From Jejuia pallidilutea (GTDB lineage Bacteria; Bacteroidota; Bacteroidia; Flavobacteriales; Flavobacteriaceae), in contig NZ_PVEO01000011.1 in assembly GCF_002973595.1 (NCBI RefSeq), positions 55,306 through 119,305 on the forward strand: 64,000 nucleotides of DNA, in the 5' to 3' direction. The first letter of the stretch is position 1. Each line of letters begins with the position of its first letter. The translations under genes and the position numbers were made by a program. Below, piece by piece: positions 1 to 8,485 of this stretch. Under the pieces are notes generated by a model, which made no database searches, was not told the DNA's origin, and saw nothing but the letters and a program-made list of their open reading frames with translations.

Positions 1-1
1 G

Positions 2-3000
2 TTTAATAACAACACCGTAGTTCGTCAAAATGAGCAGGCCTTAGTAGTAAATGTTTGCAATTTAGAAACTGAAGATTCTAGAGCTGTATTCAAAAATATT
101 AATATAGATATGCGCCAATTTAAACGTTTAAGAATGTTTTTACACGCACAAGATGATGATTACGGATTTAACGATACAAACACCGAGCGCTTAGTTGGGT
201 TTATGAGAATTGGTAATGATTTAAATGATAACTATTACCAAATTGAAATTCCGTTAGTAAAATCGCCTACAGGTTCCATTCGAAGAGAAGATGTGTGGCC
301 TTTTGAAAATGAAATTAATTTAGCTATTGATGTTTTAGGGAAAATAAAAGCCCAAGGTATTTCAGATGGTACGTTGCTTAATGGGGAGCCTGTATTTTAT
401 GATGTTGTTGGAGACGATATTATACCGGTTGCCGACCAATTTTCGGGATATGTTACAGGGCAACATCGTGTGGCGATAAAAGGAAATCCAAACTTTGGAG
501 ATGTAAGAACCTTAATGGTAGGTGTTAAGAATGCTACCAATAGCGATGTTTGTGCCAATGTTTGGTTTAACGAATTACGATTATCTGATATGGATAACGA
601 AGGCGGTTGGGCCGCAGTTGTAAGTATGGATACTAATATTGCCGATTTTGCAAACATTAGTGCTACGGGCAGACAAAGCACTTCGGGTTTTGGTGCTCTA
701 GAACAAGGCCCAAGCGAGCGTGCTCTGGAGGATGTACAGCAATACGATGTGGTTACCAATGTAAATGTAGGGCAGTTGTTGCCAAAAACATGGGGCGTGC
801 AAGTGCCATTTAATTATGCGCAAAGTGAAGAGTTGGTAACACCTAAATTCGATCAGTTTTACAAGGATTTAAAGTTACAAGACCGTATTGATGCTGCAAA
901 TTCTGAAGCTGAACGACAAGAGGTAAAAGAACAATCGGAAGATTATACAAGGCGTCAAAGTATCAATTTAATAGGTGTTAGGAAAAATAGAACTACCGAA
1001 AAAACACCCCGTTTTTATGATGTGGAAAACTTTACGTTTAATTATTCCTATAACAAGGTAGAGCATCGGGATTTCGAAATTGAAAACTCTGTAAACAAAA
1101 CGGTAAGAGCTGGTGCAAATTATGCCTTTAATTTTAACCCAATTACTGTTGAACCCTTCAAGAAAAACGATTCTCTGTTCACTGGAAAATATTGGAAGTT
1201 CTTAAAAGATTTTAATGTAAACTTACTACCAACAAGTTTTGCTGTTAATACCGATATTAATAGGCAGTTTAACCGCCAAAAATTTAGGGAAATAGATTTA
1301 ACAGGCAATAATATTGGTATTGAAGAACTGTTCCGAAGAAATTATACATTCGATTTTCAATACACTATCAATTATAATATTACCCAAGCCTTACAATTAA
1401 ATTTTACAGCAGCCAATAACAATATTGTTAGAAATTATTTTTTAAATGATGATTTTATTGCTGGCGAACAAGACCAACGTTTAGATGTTTGGGATGGCTT
1501 TTTAGATATTGGCGATCCTAACAGGCAAACCCAAAGTTTAGGGTTAACCTACCAACTACCGCTTAACAAAATACCAACATTTAGTTTTATAGATGCCACG
1601 TATCAATATAACGGCGATTTTCAGTGGCAAAAAGGTTCTGATTTGTATGGGCAGGAGTTTGGGCAAGATATTCATACAGTACAAAACTCTAATACTCATA
1701 ATATAAACACAAGTTTAGATATGAGGCGCTTGTATAAGTACATAGGTTTAGAAAAAAAGCCAACACGTACTGTAAGAACAAGAACCAGAGGTGCTGGCGG
1801 CCCTCCAGGAGAGCAACCAGAAGGCAACCAAAAACCTAAAAACAGCACTAAAGCAGGTACAAAACTTCTAAATGCAGGTATAGATATTGTTACAAGTATT
1901 AAGCGTGTACAAATAAACTATTCTGAAAATAATGGTACATTTTTACCGGGTTACACGCTAACCCCAGGTTTTGTAGGTACGTTAAAGCCATCTTTTGGCT
2001 TTACCTTTGGTTCACAAAACGATATTAGGCAAGAAGCCGCAAGACGCGGTTGGTTAACAACGTTTCAAGAATTTAATCAGCAATTTACGCAGACCCATAG
2101 TGAACAGTTAGATATTTCAGCAAGTCTAGAACCTGTTAGAGATTTAAAAATTGATATAACAGGAAACAAAACCTACTTTGAGAATTTTGCCGAAAATTAC
2201 AGGGTAGACCCTTTAACTTTAGATTATATAGCCTTAACACCAAACACCTTTGGGAATTTTAATATTTCTACGGTTTTAATAAAAACAGCCTTTAGTAAAA
2301 GCGACGAAACAACATCTGATGCCTTTAACGATTTTAGGGCAAACAGACTTACCGTTGCCAGACGTGTTGCTGCAGCAAGAGGTGCCGATGTAAATGATGT
2401 AGATGCCGAGGGCTTTCCAAGAGGCTTCGGAAAAAACAGTCAAGCGGTATTGTTACCAGCATTTTTGGCGGCCTACAGTGGTCAAGATCCCAATAACGTA
2501 AAGCTAGACGCTTTTAGAAGCGTGCCAATACCAAACTGGGATATAAAGTATACTGGCTTTATGAAGTTTGCTTGGTTTAAAAAGAATTTTAGGCGTTTTT
2601 CTGTAACTCATGGCTATCGTTCTAGTTATAATATTAATCAATTTCAAACAAATTTAGATTTTAACGATATCAATTATTCGTTAGGTTATGATGCCCCAGA
2701 AAACAATGATACCAAAGACCAATCGGGAAATTATAAAAACGAACGGTTGTTTAGCAATATTAACCTAATGGAGATGTTTAGTCCGTTAGTACGACTAGAT
2801 ATGGAGATGAAAAACTCTATGAAAATCTTAGCCGAAATTAGAAAAGACAGGTTGCTTTCCTTGAGTTTTGATAATAACCTACTTACCGAAGTTATAGGTA
2901 ACGAATATGCTTTAGGCTTAGGGTATCGCATAAAAGATGTACGCATAAAATCTAAAATGGCTGGTCCCAAAAAACGTATAGTTAGCGATTTGAATATGAA

Positions 3001-3241
3001 AGCAGATATTTCAGTAAGAGATAATAAAACCATTGTTAGATATTTAGATTTAGAGAACAATCAGGTCACCTCGGGGCAAACCATTTGGGGACTTAAATAT
3101 TCGGCAGATTATGCCTTTAGTAGAAATTTAACCGCTATTTTCTATTTTGATTATGCCTTTGCAGACTATGCTATTTCTACAGCCTTTCCCCAAACTACAA
3201 TACGCTCTGGGTTTACGCTAAGGTACAATTTTGGGAATTAA
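2..3241 (+). CDS. sprA: SprA, T9SS outer-membrane translocon protein (C-terminal part; 5' end outside window)
   Basis: The reading frame is open from base 2, so the first ATG at 110 is internal and the true start lies upstream of the window. About 1,080 residues are present, a little under half of a usual SprA (roughly 2,400 residues). SprA is the giant beta-barrel through which the type IX secretion system exports gliding adhesins and other cargo. The visible part is rich in alternating aromatic and polar strands, and it ends in an outer-membrane-type strand with terminal FGN after RSGFTLRYN. The neighbours gcvH and a vanZ-like gene directly downstream match the arrangement known in many Flavobacteriaceae, which supports the call. 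A hairpin follows the stop codon. Confidence 0.93.
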   Translation, partial: FNNNTVVRQNEQALVVNVCNLETEDSRAVFKNINIDMRQFKRLRMFLHAQDDDYGFNDTNTERLVGFMRIGNDLNDNYYQIEIPLVKSPTGSIRREDVWPFENEINLAIDVLGKIKAQGISDGTLLNGEPVFYDVVGDDIIPVADQFSGYVTGQHRVAIKGNPNFGDVRTLMVGVKNATNSDVCANVWFNELRLSDMDNEGGWAAVVSMDTNIADFANISATGRQSTSGFGALEQGPSERALEDVQQYDVVTNVNVGQLLPKTWGVQVPFNYAQSEELVTPKFDQFYKDLKLQDRIDAANSEAERQEVKEQSEDYTRRQSINLIGVRKNRTTEKTPRFYDVENFTFNYSYNKVEHRDFEIENSVNKTVRAGANYAFNFNPITVEPFKKNDSLFTGKYWKFLKDFNVNLLPTSFAVNTDINRQFNRQKFREIDLTGNNIGIEELFRRNYTFDFQYTINYNITQALQLNFTAANNNIVRNYFLNDDFIAGEQDQRLDVWDGFLDIGDPNRQTQSLGLTYQLPLNKIPTFSFIDATYQYNGDFQWQKGSDLYGQEFGQDIHTVQNSNTHNINTSLDMRRLYKYIGLEKKPTRTVRTRTRGAGGPPGEQPEGNQKPKNSTKAGTKLLNAGIDIVTSIKRVQINYSENNGTFLPGYTLTPGFVGTLKPSFGFTFGSQNDIRQEAARRGWLTTFQEFNQQFTQTHSEQLDISASLEPVRDLKIDITGNKTYFENFAENYRVDPLTLDYIALTPNTFGNFNISTVLIKTAFSKSDETTSDAFNDFRANRLTVARRVAAARGADVNDVDAEGFPRGFGKNSQAVLLPAFLAAYSGQDPNNVKLDAFRSVPIPNWDIKYTGFMKFAWFKKNFRRFSVTHGYRSSYNINQFQTNLDFNDINYSLGYDAPENNDTKDQSGNYKNERLFSNINLMEMFSPLVRLDMEMKNSMKILAEIRKDRLLSLSFDNNLLTEVIGNEYALGLGYRIKDVRIKSKMAGPKKRIVSDLNMKADISVRDNKTIVRYLDLENNQVTSGQTIWGLKYSADYAFSRNLTAIFYFDYAFADYAISTAFPQTTIRSGFTLRYNFGN

Positions 3242-3300
3242 GCGTTTTGTCATTCAAAGGGAGGTACGACCGAAGCATCTAGAAAACGCTTTATTTTTTA
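3240..3300 (+). terminator. Hairpin after sprA, containing an interspersed repeat
   Basis: AAGCGTTTT (3240-3248) and AAAACGCTT (3283-3291) form a perfect 9-bp stem that overlaps the sprA stop codon and is followed by a T-rich run. The long loop carries a repeat (3249-3280, GTCATTC...GGAGGTACGAC...GCATCT) that is related to the element at 24716-24795. Confidence 0.6.
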
Positions 3301-3324
3301 AATTGTTAATGATACAAATATCTA

Positions 3325-3355
3325 TTTGAAATGTAATTTTGAATAGATACATTTG
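3325..3355 (+). promoter_or_regulatory. Bacteroidetes-type promoter of gcvH
   Basis: TTTG at 3325-3328 is followed after exactly 19 bp by TACATTTG at 3348-3355. This matches the Bacteroidetes consensus (-33 TTTG, -7 TAnnTTTG). The gcvH ATG is 28 bp downstream. It is one of the two cleanest promoters in the window. Confidence 0.75.
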
Positions 3356-3382
3356 TGAAAACAATATTTTTAAATCATTATA

Positions 3383-3763
3383 ATGAATATTCCATCAGAA
3401 TTAAAATACACCAAAGACCACGAATGGGTTAAAATTGAAGGAGACACAGCAGTGGTAGGAATTACCGATTTTGCACAAAGCGAATTAGGAGACATTGTTT
3501 ACGTTGAAGTAGAAACTTTAGACGAAACACTAGATGCCGACGAAATTTTTGGAACCGTTGAGGCTGTTAAAACAGTATCAGATTTGTTTCTACCATTATC
3601 AGGCGAAATCGTAGCATTTAACGAAGCTCTGGAAGATGAGCCAGAAACCGTAAATTCTGATCCTTACGGTGATGGATGGATGATAAAAATTAAGTATTCT
3701 GATGCTTCACAAATAGATAATTTACTGTCTAGCGAAGCCTATAAAGAATTAATAGGTGCTTAA
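3383..3763 (+). CDS. gcvH: Glycine cleavage system H protein
   Basis: This 126-residue protein has the normal length of GcvH, the lipoyl carrier that shuttles the aminomethyl group between the P, T and L proteins of the glycine cleavage complex. The opening YTKDHEWV motif and the lipoylation motif with lysine 63 ([11 protein letters not shown]) are both present. It has its own strong promoter and overlaps the next gene by 8 bp, so the two are probably cotranscribed. The other glycine-cleavage genes are not nearby. Placement directly after sprA is typical of Flavobacteriaceae and probably reflects conserved order rather than shared function. Confidence 0.97.
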   Translation: MNIPSELKYTKDHEWVKIEGDTAVVGITDFAQSELGDIVYVEVETLDETLDADEIFGTVEAVKTVSDLFLPLSGEIVAFNEALEDEPETVNSDPYGDGWMIKIKYSDASQIDNLLSSEAYKELIGA

Positions 3764-4130
3764 AAAAGCCGCTCCTTTTCTTGCAATACCCTATACAATT
3801 GCTTTGGCAACCGCCAGTTTAATAAATTTAAACAGCATGCCTAAAGTAGAACTAAATTATGGCGACAAGATTTTTCATTTTTTAGCCTATGCTATTTTGT
3901 GCTTATTGTGGTATTTAGTTTTTTATTACAGAATGCAACACACCTTAAAAAAAGCTGTTTTACACGCTGTAGTTTTAGCAATTATTTTTGGTATAATTCT
4001 TGAGGTATTACAGGGTACGTTAACTCCGTACAGATCTCTCGATGTTTACGATGCCATAGCAAATAGTTTAGGGGCATTGTTAACAGGAGTACTATTATTG
4101 GCAAAAGGAAAAATACAAGTTAAAAATTAA
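3756..4130 (+). CDS. VanZ-like family membrane protein
   Basis: The gene encodes 124 residues with about four membrane segments. The start is a GTG lying inside the end of gcvH (8-bp overlap), which suggests translational coupling. The pattern of a [12 protein letters not shown] segment, followed by GIILEVLQG and then [15 protein letters not shown], is typical of the VanZ-like family (PF04892). The function of this family is not established; vanZ itself is linked to low-level teicoplanin resistance in enterococci. The membrane topology and family membership are fairly secure; the role is unknown. Confidence 0.85.
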   Translation: MLKKAAPFLAIPYTIALATASLINLNSMPKVELNYGDKIFHFLAYAILCLLWYLVFYYRMQHTLKKAVLHAVVLAIIFGIILEVLQGTLTPYRSLDVYDAIANSLGALLTGVLLLAKGKIQVKN

Positions 4131-4137
4131 CAAACTC

Positions 4138-4169
4138 TTGTTTTTTTCCCAAATAAGTAGTTATTTTAG
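4138..4169 (+). promoter_or_regulatory. Probable promoter of the first tonB gene
   Basis: TTG at 4138-4140 is followed after 21 bp by TATTTTAG at 4162-4169. The second element differs from TAnnTTTG at one position. The ATG at 4194 is 24 bp downstream. Confidence 0.45.
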
Positions 4170-4193
4170 CAATCTGGAAAAACAAATAAAATT

Positions 4194-4913
4194 ATGGAAC
4201 CTAAAAAAAATCCAAAAGCTAACGTAGGTAGAAACAGTTCTCTGTTTTTCTCTATAGGTTTAGCACTTATGCTATTTTTAGCATATTACTCTATCAATTA
4301 CAAAACTTATGATAAGGCTGACATTGATATAGGACAATTGAATTTAGAAGAAGAGCTAGAAGAGGAAATTCCATTAACACAGCAAATACAAACGCCACCA
4401 CCGCCACCGCCACCACCAGCAGCACCTGAAGTTATTGAGGTTGTAGAAGATGAGGAAGAAGTGGAAGAAACTGTAATTGAGTCTACCGAGGTAGATCAAG
4501 AAACTGAAATTGTTGAGGTTGAAGAAATTGAAGTAGAAGAAGTAGAGGAAGATATAGAAGTACCTTTTGCAGTTATTGAAAATGTTCCAGTTTTCCCAGG
4601 ATGTGAAAAAGGTAACAATGCAGCAAAGAAAAAATGTATGTCTGAAAAAATTCAGAAATTCGTACAGAAAAAGTTCAATACCGAGTTAGCTTCAGATTTA
4701 GGTCTTTCAGGAAGACAGCGTATTAACGTTATCTTTAAGATTGATAAAAATGGAAACATTACAGGTGTACGCTCTAGAGCACCACACCCAGGATTAGAGA
4801 AAGAAGCAGCAAGGGTAATTAATTTATTACCTAAAATGAAACCAGGTAGACAACGTGGTAAGCCAGTTACAGTACCGTATTCTTTACCAATAGTATTTCA
4901 AGTACAAGACTAG
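4194..4913 (+). CDS. Energy transducer TonB (first of two)
   Basis: TonB proteins carry proton-motive energy from the inner-membrane ExbBD complex to outer-membrane receptors. The 239-residue protein has a short cytoplasmic tail, one membrane helix (about 16-36), a run of eight prolines (68-75), a very acidic linker (about 80-130) and a C-terminal TonB domain (about 130-239) ending in PVTVPYSLPIVF. Just before the domain lies a motif VPVFPGCE, with a second cysteine after about 12 residues (KKKCMSEKI). The same motif recurs in the next gene and in the N-terminus of RemB. A strong hairpin follows, so it probably forms its own transcription unit. Confidence 0.88.
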   Translation: MEPKKNPKANVGRNSSLFFSIGLALMLFLAYYSINYKTYDKADIDIGQLNLEEELEEEIPLTQQIQTPPPPPPPPAAPEVIEVVEDEEEVEETVIESTEVDQETEIVEVEEIEVEEVEEDIEVPFAVIENVPVFPGCEKGNNAAKKKCMSEKIQKFVQKKFNTELASDLGLSGRQRINVIFKIDKNGNITGVRSRAPHPGLEKEAARVINLLPKMKPGRQRGKPVTVPYSLPIVFQVQD

Positions 4914-4948
4914 CAAAATATCTGCAACCGCAGAATTTAATAAAAATA

Positions 4949-4985
4949 AAATCCCGTTACATAAATTTGTAACGGGATTTCTTTT
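4949..4985 (+). terminator. Rho-independent terminator after first tonB
   Basis: A perfect 12-bp stem (AAATCCCGTTAC at 4949-4960 with its complement at 4969-4980) has an 8-nt loop and a T-rich tail. Confidence 0.85.
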
Positions 4986-5104
4986 TTGGTATGCTTATTG
5001 TGATTTTATCATAATATTAACATTTTAACTATGATATTAAAACACATAAGAACTATTTATTGTTTTTTGCATGCAAACAGTCCTTAATCTTATGAATTTT
5101 ATTA

Positions 5105-5204
5105 GTGAAACTCTATTTTGAAAAATTATGTAGTAATATATTCAAAATAGTTAGTTGAACTAATCCCGCTTTTTCCAGCGGGATCTTAGCTTCGCTAGCT
5201 TCAC
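5105..5204. repeat. Multi-hairpin intergenic element, relative of the 87-bp array at 13.7 kb
   Basis: The 323-bp gap between the two tonB genes holds no credible ORF. It contains an ordered set of inverted repeats: CTATTTTGAA (5113-5122) with TTCAAAATAG (5141-5150), then ATCCCGCT (5163-5170) with AGCGGGAT (5177-5184), then TAGC-TTC-GCTA (5187-5197). All are enclosed by GTGAA (5105) and TTCAC (5200). The second stem and its left flank closely resemble the unit repeated at 13730-14057. Confidence 0.7.
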
Positions 5205-5235
5205 TTTATTGTAGTTTTAAAAAAAATCACAATAC

Positions 5236-6033
5236 ATGAAAAATTCAAAAACACCCCACGAACTCATTCGGCAAAATGAGCAAATCGTGAAACAATCACA
5301 AAAGCATGATACAAATTTACAAAAAAACTCAATCCTCTATTTTCAGGTAGGTTTAATAGTGTGTCTTTTAGCGGCTTTGGGGTTGTTAGAAATGCAATTT
5401 GAGAATAGAATTCCTAATTATGGACAAGACTTTAGTGATACTGTTGAAACTTTTGAAATAGAAGTCCCAAAATTTAGAGTCTACGAAGCTCCAAAACCCG
5501 AAGTAAAACCTAAAGTTTTAGAAAAAAAGGTATCGCTTATAAAAACTCCCAAGATTATTGAAAATAACGATACAACGCATAAGATTTTAGAAATTGAAAC
5601 ACCTGACGACATGACTTCTGATGTGCCTTTTGATCCGAATTCACTTAATATCGAGAAACCTATTGAAACCACAATAGTAGATTTTGTTTTTATTGAAGAG
5701 GCGCCAATTTATCCAGGTTGTGAGGACGAAAAAGGAAACAAAGCAAGAAAGAAGTGTATGTCTGATAAAATAACGCGATTAGTTCAAAGCAAATTTAACG
5801 GTGGTGACATTGCTTCTAAATATGGTTTGTCTGGAAGGCAAAAAATATATGTGCAATTTCAAATTGATAAAACAGGAAAGGTTGTAGATGTTAAAACGCA
5901 AGCAGCCCACCCTAAGCTTAAAGATGAAGCAGAACGCGTAGTGAATAAAATTCCAAAAATGAAACCGGGGATACAGTTTGATAAGCCAGTTGGAGTAAGG
6001 TATAATTTGCCTATAACATTCATTGCACAGTAA
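5236..6033 (+). CDS. Energy transducer TonB (second of two)
   Basis: This 265-residue paralogue of the preceding TonB has a longer cytoplasmic N-terminus (1-32), one membrane helix (about 33-52), a linker containing alternating KPEVKPK-type residues instead of a polyproline run, and a C-terminal TonB domain (about 150-265). The domain is introduced by APIYPGCE and a second cysteine in ARKKCMSDKI, matching the first copy closely. The two copies therefore look like a tandem duplication whose linkers have diverged. The same LPITFIAQ-type ending replaces LPIVFQVQ. Which receptors it serves cannot be told. Confidence 0.87.
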   Translation: MKNSKTPHELIRQNEQIVKQSQKHDTNLQKNSILYFQVGLIVCLLAALGLLEMQFENRIPNYGQDFSDTVETFEIEVPKFRVYEAPKPEVKPKVLEKKVSLIKTPKIIENNDTTHKILEIETPDDMTSDVPFDPNSLNIEKPIETTIVDFVFIEEAPIYPGCEDEKGNKARKKCMSDKITRLVQSKFNGGDIASKYGLSGRQKIYVQFQIDKTGKVVDVKTQAAHPKLKDEAERVVNKIPKMKPGIQFDKPVGVRYNLPITFIAQ

Positions 6034-6054
6034 CATTACAATTTAGCATGCAGT

Positions 6055-6088
6055 AAGCCGTTATCTTAAATAGATGGCGGCTTTTTTA
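6055..6088 (+). terminator. Terminator after second tonB
   Basis: AAGCCGTTATCT (6055-6066) pairs with AGATGGCGGCTT (6072-6083), including two G-U pairs, and is followed by six T residues. Confidence 0.8.
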
Positions 6089-6162
6089 TTGTGAAGGGTT
6101 TCGTTTAACTATCTTAATAAAATATGCTATCTTTCAAACCAAAATGTAATCATATCCATTAT

Positions 6163-8268
6163 ATGAAGTATATGAAGCAATTTGTTGCCCTTCTGCTATT
6201 TTTTACTCAATTTTTTACCTTTTCCCAAGATACTAATCTTTACGAAAAACCTCCTGTTTTTCCAGAATGTTCTAATGTTGCTATAGATGCACTTCAAGAG
6301 TGTTTTGATGCGCAAGTATTCAACATTATTAAAGAAAAGTTTAAAGTCCCTTCAAACCTAAAAAATGATAATTATAAAGGTGAAGTTATTGTGCTTTTTG
6401 AAGTAGATACAACAGGGAGTTTTAGAGTAATGTACGTAGATGCTATGTATAATGAATTGAAGGCTGAGGCAAAACGTGTTTTTGAAACTTTTCCTAAAAT
6501 TGAACCTGCGACTTATAGCGGACGCAAAACCTTTAAACAATATTCAATTCCAATACAAATACCTTTAGACGATTTTACACTTTCTACACCAAAAGATTTG
6601 GCAAAATCCAACGCTATTAATAAATTAGAAGAGGCTGCAAAGCAAGAGTTTGAAGCCGTAAATAGCGGTTTAACCACCTATTCAAATAAAGCACTTACCA
6701 GTAAATTAAATATTCAATTCACACATAGCGACTATGCACGTTTTGATCGTGCCATGAATGTTATTGGCACCAACAGCCATACGGCGTCTAAGCCCTTCTT
6801 ATACGATGATGTTTCTAAATATTATAATTTTGAAGCAGAACGTGATGCATTAAAGAAAAATACTGAAACTTGGGCAGGCAAAAAACTCTGGAATGAGCAT
6901 TTGGTGCAATTACAGGGTAAGGACTATTGGTTTACAATAGATCCTGTTTTCGATTTACAAGCTGGTACAGATTCTGAAGGCGGCAGTACATATAACAATA
7001 CTAGAGGTATTATGATACAAGGAGGCTTGGGCAAAAACTTTAATTTTTACAGTACCATTTTTGAAAGCCAAGGGCGTTTCGCAGATTATGTTAACAGGTA
7101 TGCCGAAAGTTTAAAGGCGTTTGGTCCAGATCCCGCCATTATTCCAGGGAGAGGCATTGCCAAACGTTTTAAGACCGATAGTTATGATTATCCAGTTGCA
7201 GAGGCCTATTTATCGTATTCGCCAGCTAAATTTTTAAATGTACAATTTGGCCATGGCAAAAACTTTATTGGGGATGGCTATCGCTCTTTATTGGTTAGCG
7301 ATGTAACGAGTCCGTATCCCTTTTTAAAGCTAAACACCAAGTTTTGGAAAATAAAATACACCAATACCTTTATGTGGATGCGAGATGTTAGGGATGCCGT
7401 GGTAGAAGACAAAGCATTTTTAACCAAATATATTGCTAACCATTATTTAAGTTGGAACGTGTCTAAACGATTTAATTTAGGCTTGTTTGAATCTGTACTT
7501 TGGGAGAATAGCAACAATCGTGGGTTTGATGTAAATTACCTAAATCCCATTATTTTCTATCGCGCCATAGAATTTGTTACGGGTCAAGGTGCAGGAAATG
7601 CACTTTTAGGTGCTACTGCTAAATACAAGTGGAATGATGATGTAAATATCTATGGACAGTTTATTCTAGACGAATTTTCGCTTGGGGATATAAAAGCCCG
7701 AGAAAAAAGCTGGAAAAACAAGTATGGCTATCAAATAGGATTGAAGTATTATAATGCTTTTAAAGTTGATAATTTAGTACTGCAATTGGAGTATAACCGT
7801 GTACGTCCCTATACCTATTCGCATAATACCATTGTTTTAAACTATGCGCACAACAACCAATCCTTGGCGCATTTGTGGGGTGCTAATTTTAGCGAATTAA
7901 TCTTAATTGGGCGTTACCGCTATAACCGTTGGTTTGCAGATGCACGCTTTATTTTTGGAACTAGAGGTTTAGATTTTAACGATGGTAGCGATAATTTTAG
8001 TTACGGTGGTGATATTTATAGAAATTATAACGATAGGCCTTTTGATACAGGTGTTGAAGTAGGGCAAGGTAATAAAACAAAAAGCTTCTACGGCAATTTA
8101 CAAGCAGGGTACTTAATTAATCCAGCCAGTAATTTAAAGTTTTTTACAGATATTACGGTTAGAAATTTTAACCCAGAAGCAACTACTGCAACAGCGTTTA
8201 AAAATAATACAGTATGGCTAAACTTTGGCTTGCGCACCGATTTGTTTAATTGGTATTTTGATAATTAA
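6163..8268 (+). CDS. remB: Gliding motility protein RemB-like, with an N-terminal TonB-C-like domain
   Basis: RemB of Flavobacterium johnsoniae is a mobile cell-surface protein needed for normal gliding. An upstream ATG at 6124 is possible, but the start at 6163 gives a clean signal peptide (MKYMKQFVALLLFF...TFSQ), so I prefer it (701 residues). After the signal peptide comes a domain of about 110 residues resembling the C-terminal TonB domains of the two genes before it, including PPVFPECS and a second cysteine. The remaining 550 residues are rich in aromatic beta strands, as expected for an outer-membrane or surface beta protein. The name rests on length, order (sprA-gcvH-vanZ-tonB-remB) and general resemblance. 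Confidence 0.75.
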   Translation: MKYMKQFVALLLFFTQFFTFSQDTNLYEKPPVFPECSNVAIDALQECFDAQVFNIIKEKFKVPSNLKNDNYKGEVIVLFEVDTTGSFRVMYVDAMYNELKAEAKRVFETFPKIEPATYSGRKTFKQYSIPIQIPLDDFTLSTPKDLAKSNAINKLEEAAKQEFEAVNSGLTTYSNKALTSKLNIQFTHSDYARFDRAMNVIGTNSHTASKPFLYDDVSKYYNFEAERDALKKNTETWAGKKLWNEHLVQLQGKDYWFTIDPVFDLQAGTDSEGGSTYNNTRGIMIQGGLGKNFNFYSTIFESQGRFADYVNRYAESLKAFGPDPAIIPGRGIAKRFKTDSYDYPVAEAYLSYSPAKFLNVQFGHGKNFIGDGYRSLLVSDVTSPYPFLKLNTKFWKIKYTNTFMWMRDVRDAVVEDKAFLTKYIANHYLSWNVSKRFNLGLFESVLWENSNNRGFDVNYLNPIIFYRAIEFVTGQGAGNALLGATAKYKWNDDVNIYGQFILDEFSLGDIKAREKSWKNKYGYQIGLKYYNAFKVDNLVLQLEYNRVRPYTYSHNTIVLNYAHNNQSLAHLWGANFSELILIGRYRYNRWFADARFIFGTRGLDFNDGSDNFSYGGDIYRNYNDRPFDTGVEVGQGNKTKSFYGNLQAGYLINPASNLKFFTDITVRNFNPEATTATAFKNNTVWLNFGLRTDLFNWYFDN

Positions 8269-8271
8269 CAA

Positions 8272-8296
8272 ATTCCTGCGAAAGCAGGAATCTCTT
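8272..8296 (+). terminator. Hairpin after remB (REP-like)
   Basis: ATTCCTGC (8272-8279) and GCAGGAAT (8284-8291) form a perfect stem with a GAAA tetraloop and a weak T tail. Similar stems are common between genes in Flavobacteriaceae, so it may be a dispersed repeat acting as a terminator. A second inverted pair, AACGAAAATTT (8324-8334) with AAATTTTCGTT (8360-8370), follows in the same gap. Confidence 0.55.
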
Positions 8297-8436
8297 TCAT
8301 ATTAATGTAAAATTTATATCTAGAACGAAAATTTTAGATTTAAAAGAGGTTCTCGATACAAATTTTCGTTTCTTAAAATTACTCGAACTATCACCTATTT
8401 AATTATATAGAATACATATTAAAAGTTTAAGTACCA

Positions 8437-8467
8437 TTGCTCAAATTACATTTAAGGCGTATCTTTG
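8437..8467 (+). promoter_or_regulatory. Promoter of the heme O synthase / oxidase genes
   Basis: TTG at 8437-8439 is followed after 20 bp by TATCTTTG at 8460-8467, a full match to TAnnTTTG. The TTG start codon of the gene is 19 bp further on, so the leader would be short. Confidence 0.72.
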
Positions 8468-8485
8468 CACTCGCAATAAAGAAAT

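Noticed and set aside
397..759. Minus-strand ORF of 120 codons inside sprA
   Set aside because: It lies wholly within the conserved SprA frame, has a low-complexity S/T/P-rich translation and no family features.
4194..6033. Acidic and proline-rich linkers as possible foreign or horizontally acquired DNA
   Set aside because: Such linkers are normal for TonB proteins, and codon use matches the neighbours.
6124..6162. Upstream ATG as the start of remB
   Set aside because: It would put 13 polar residues before the signal peptide; the start at 6163 gives a standard signal sequence.
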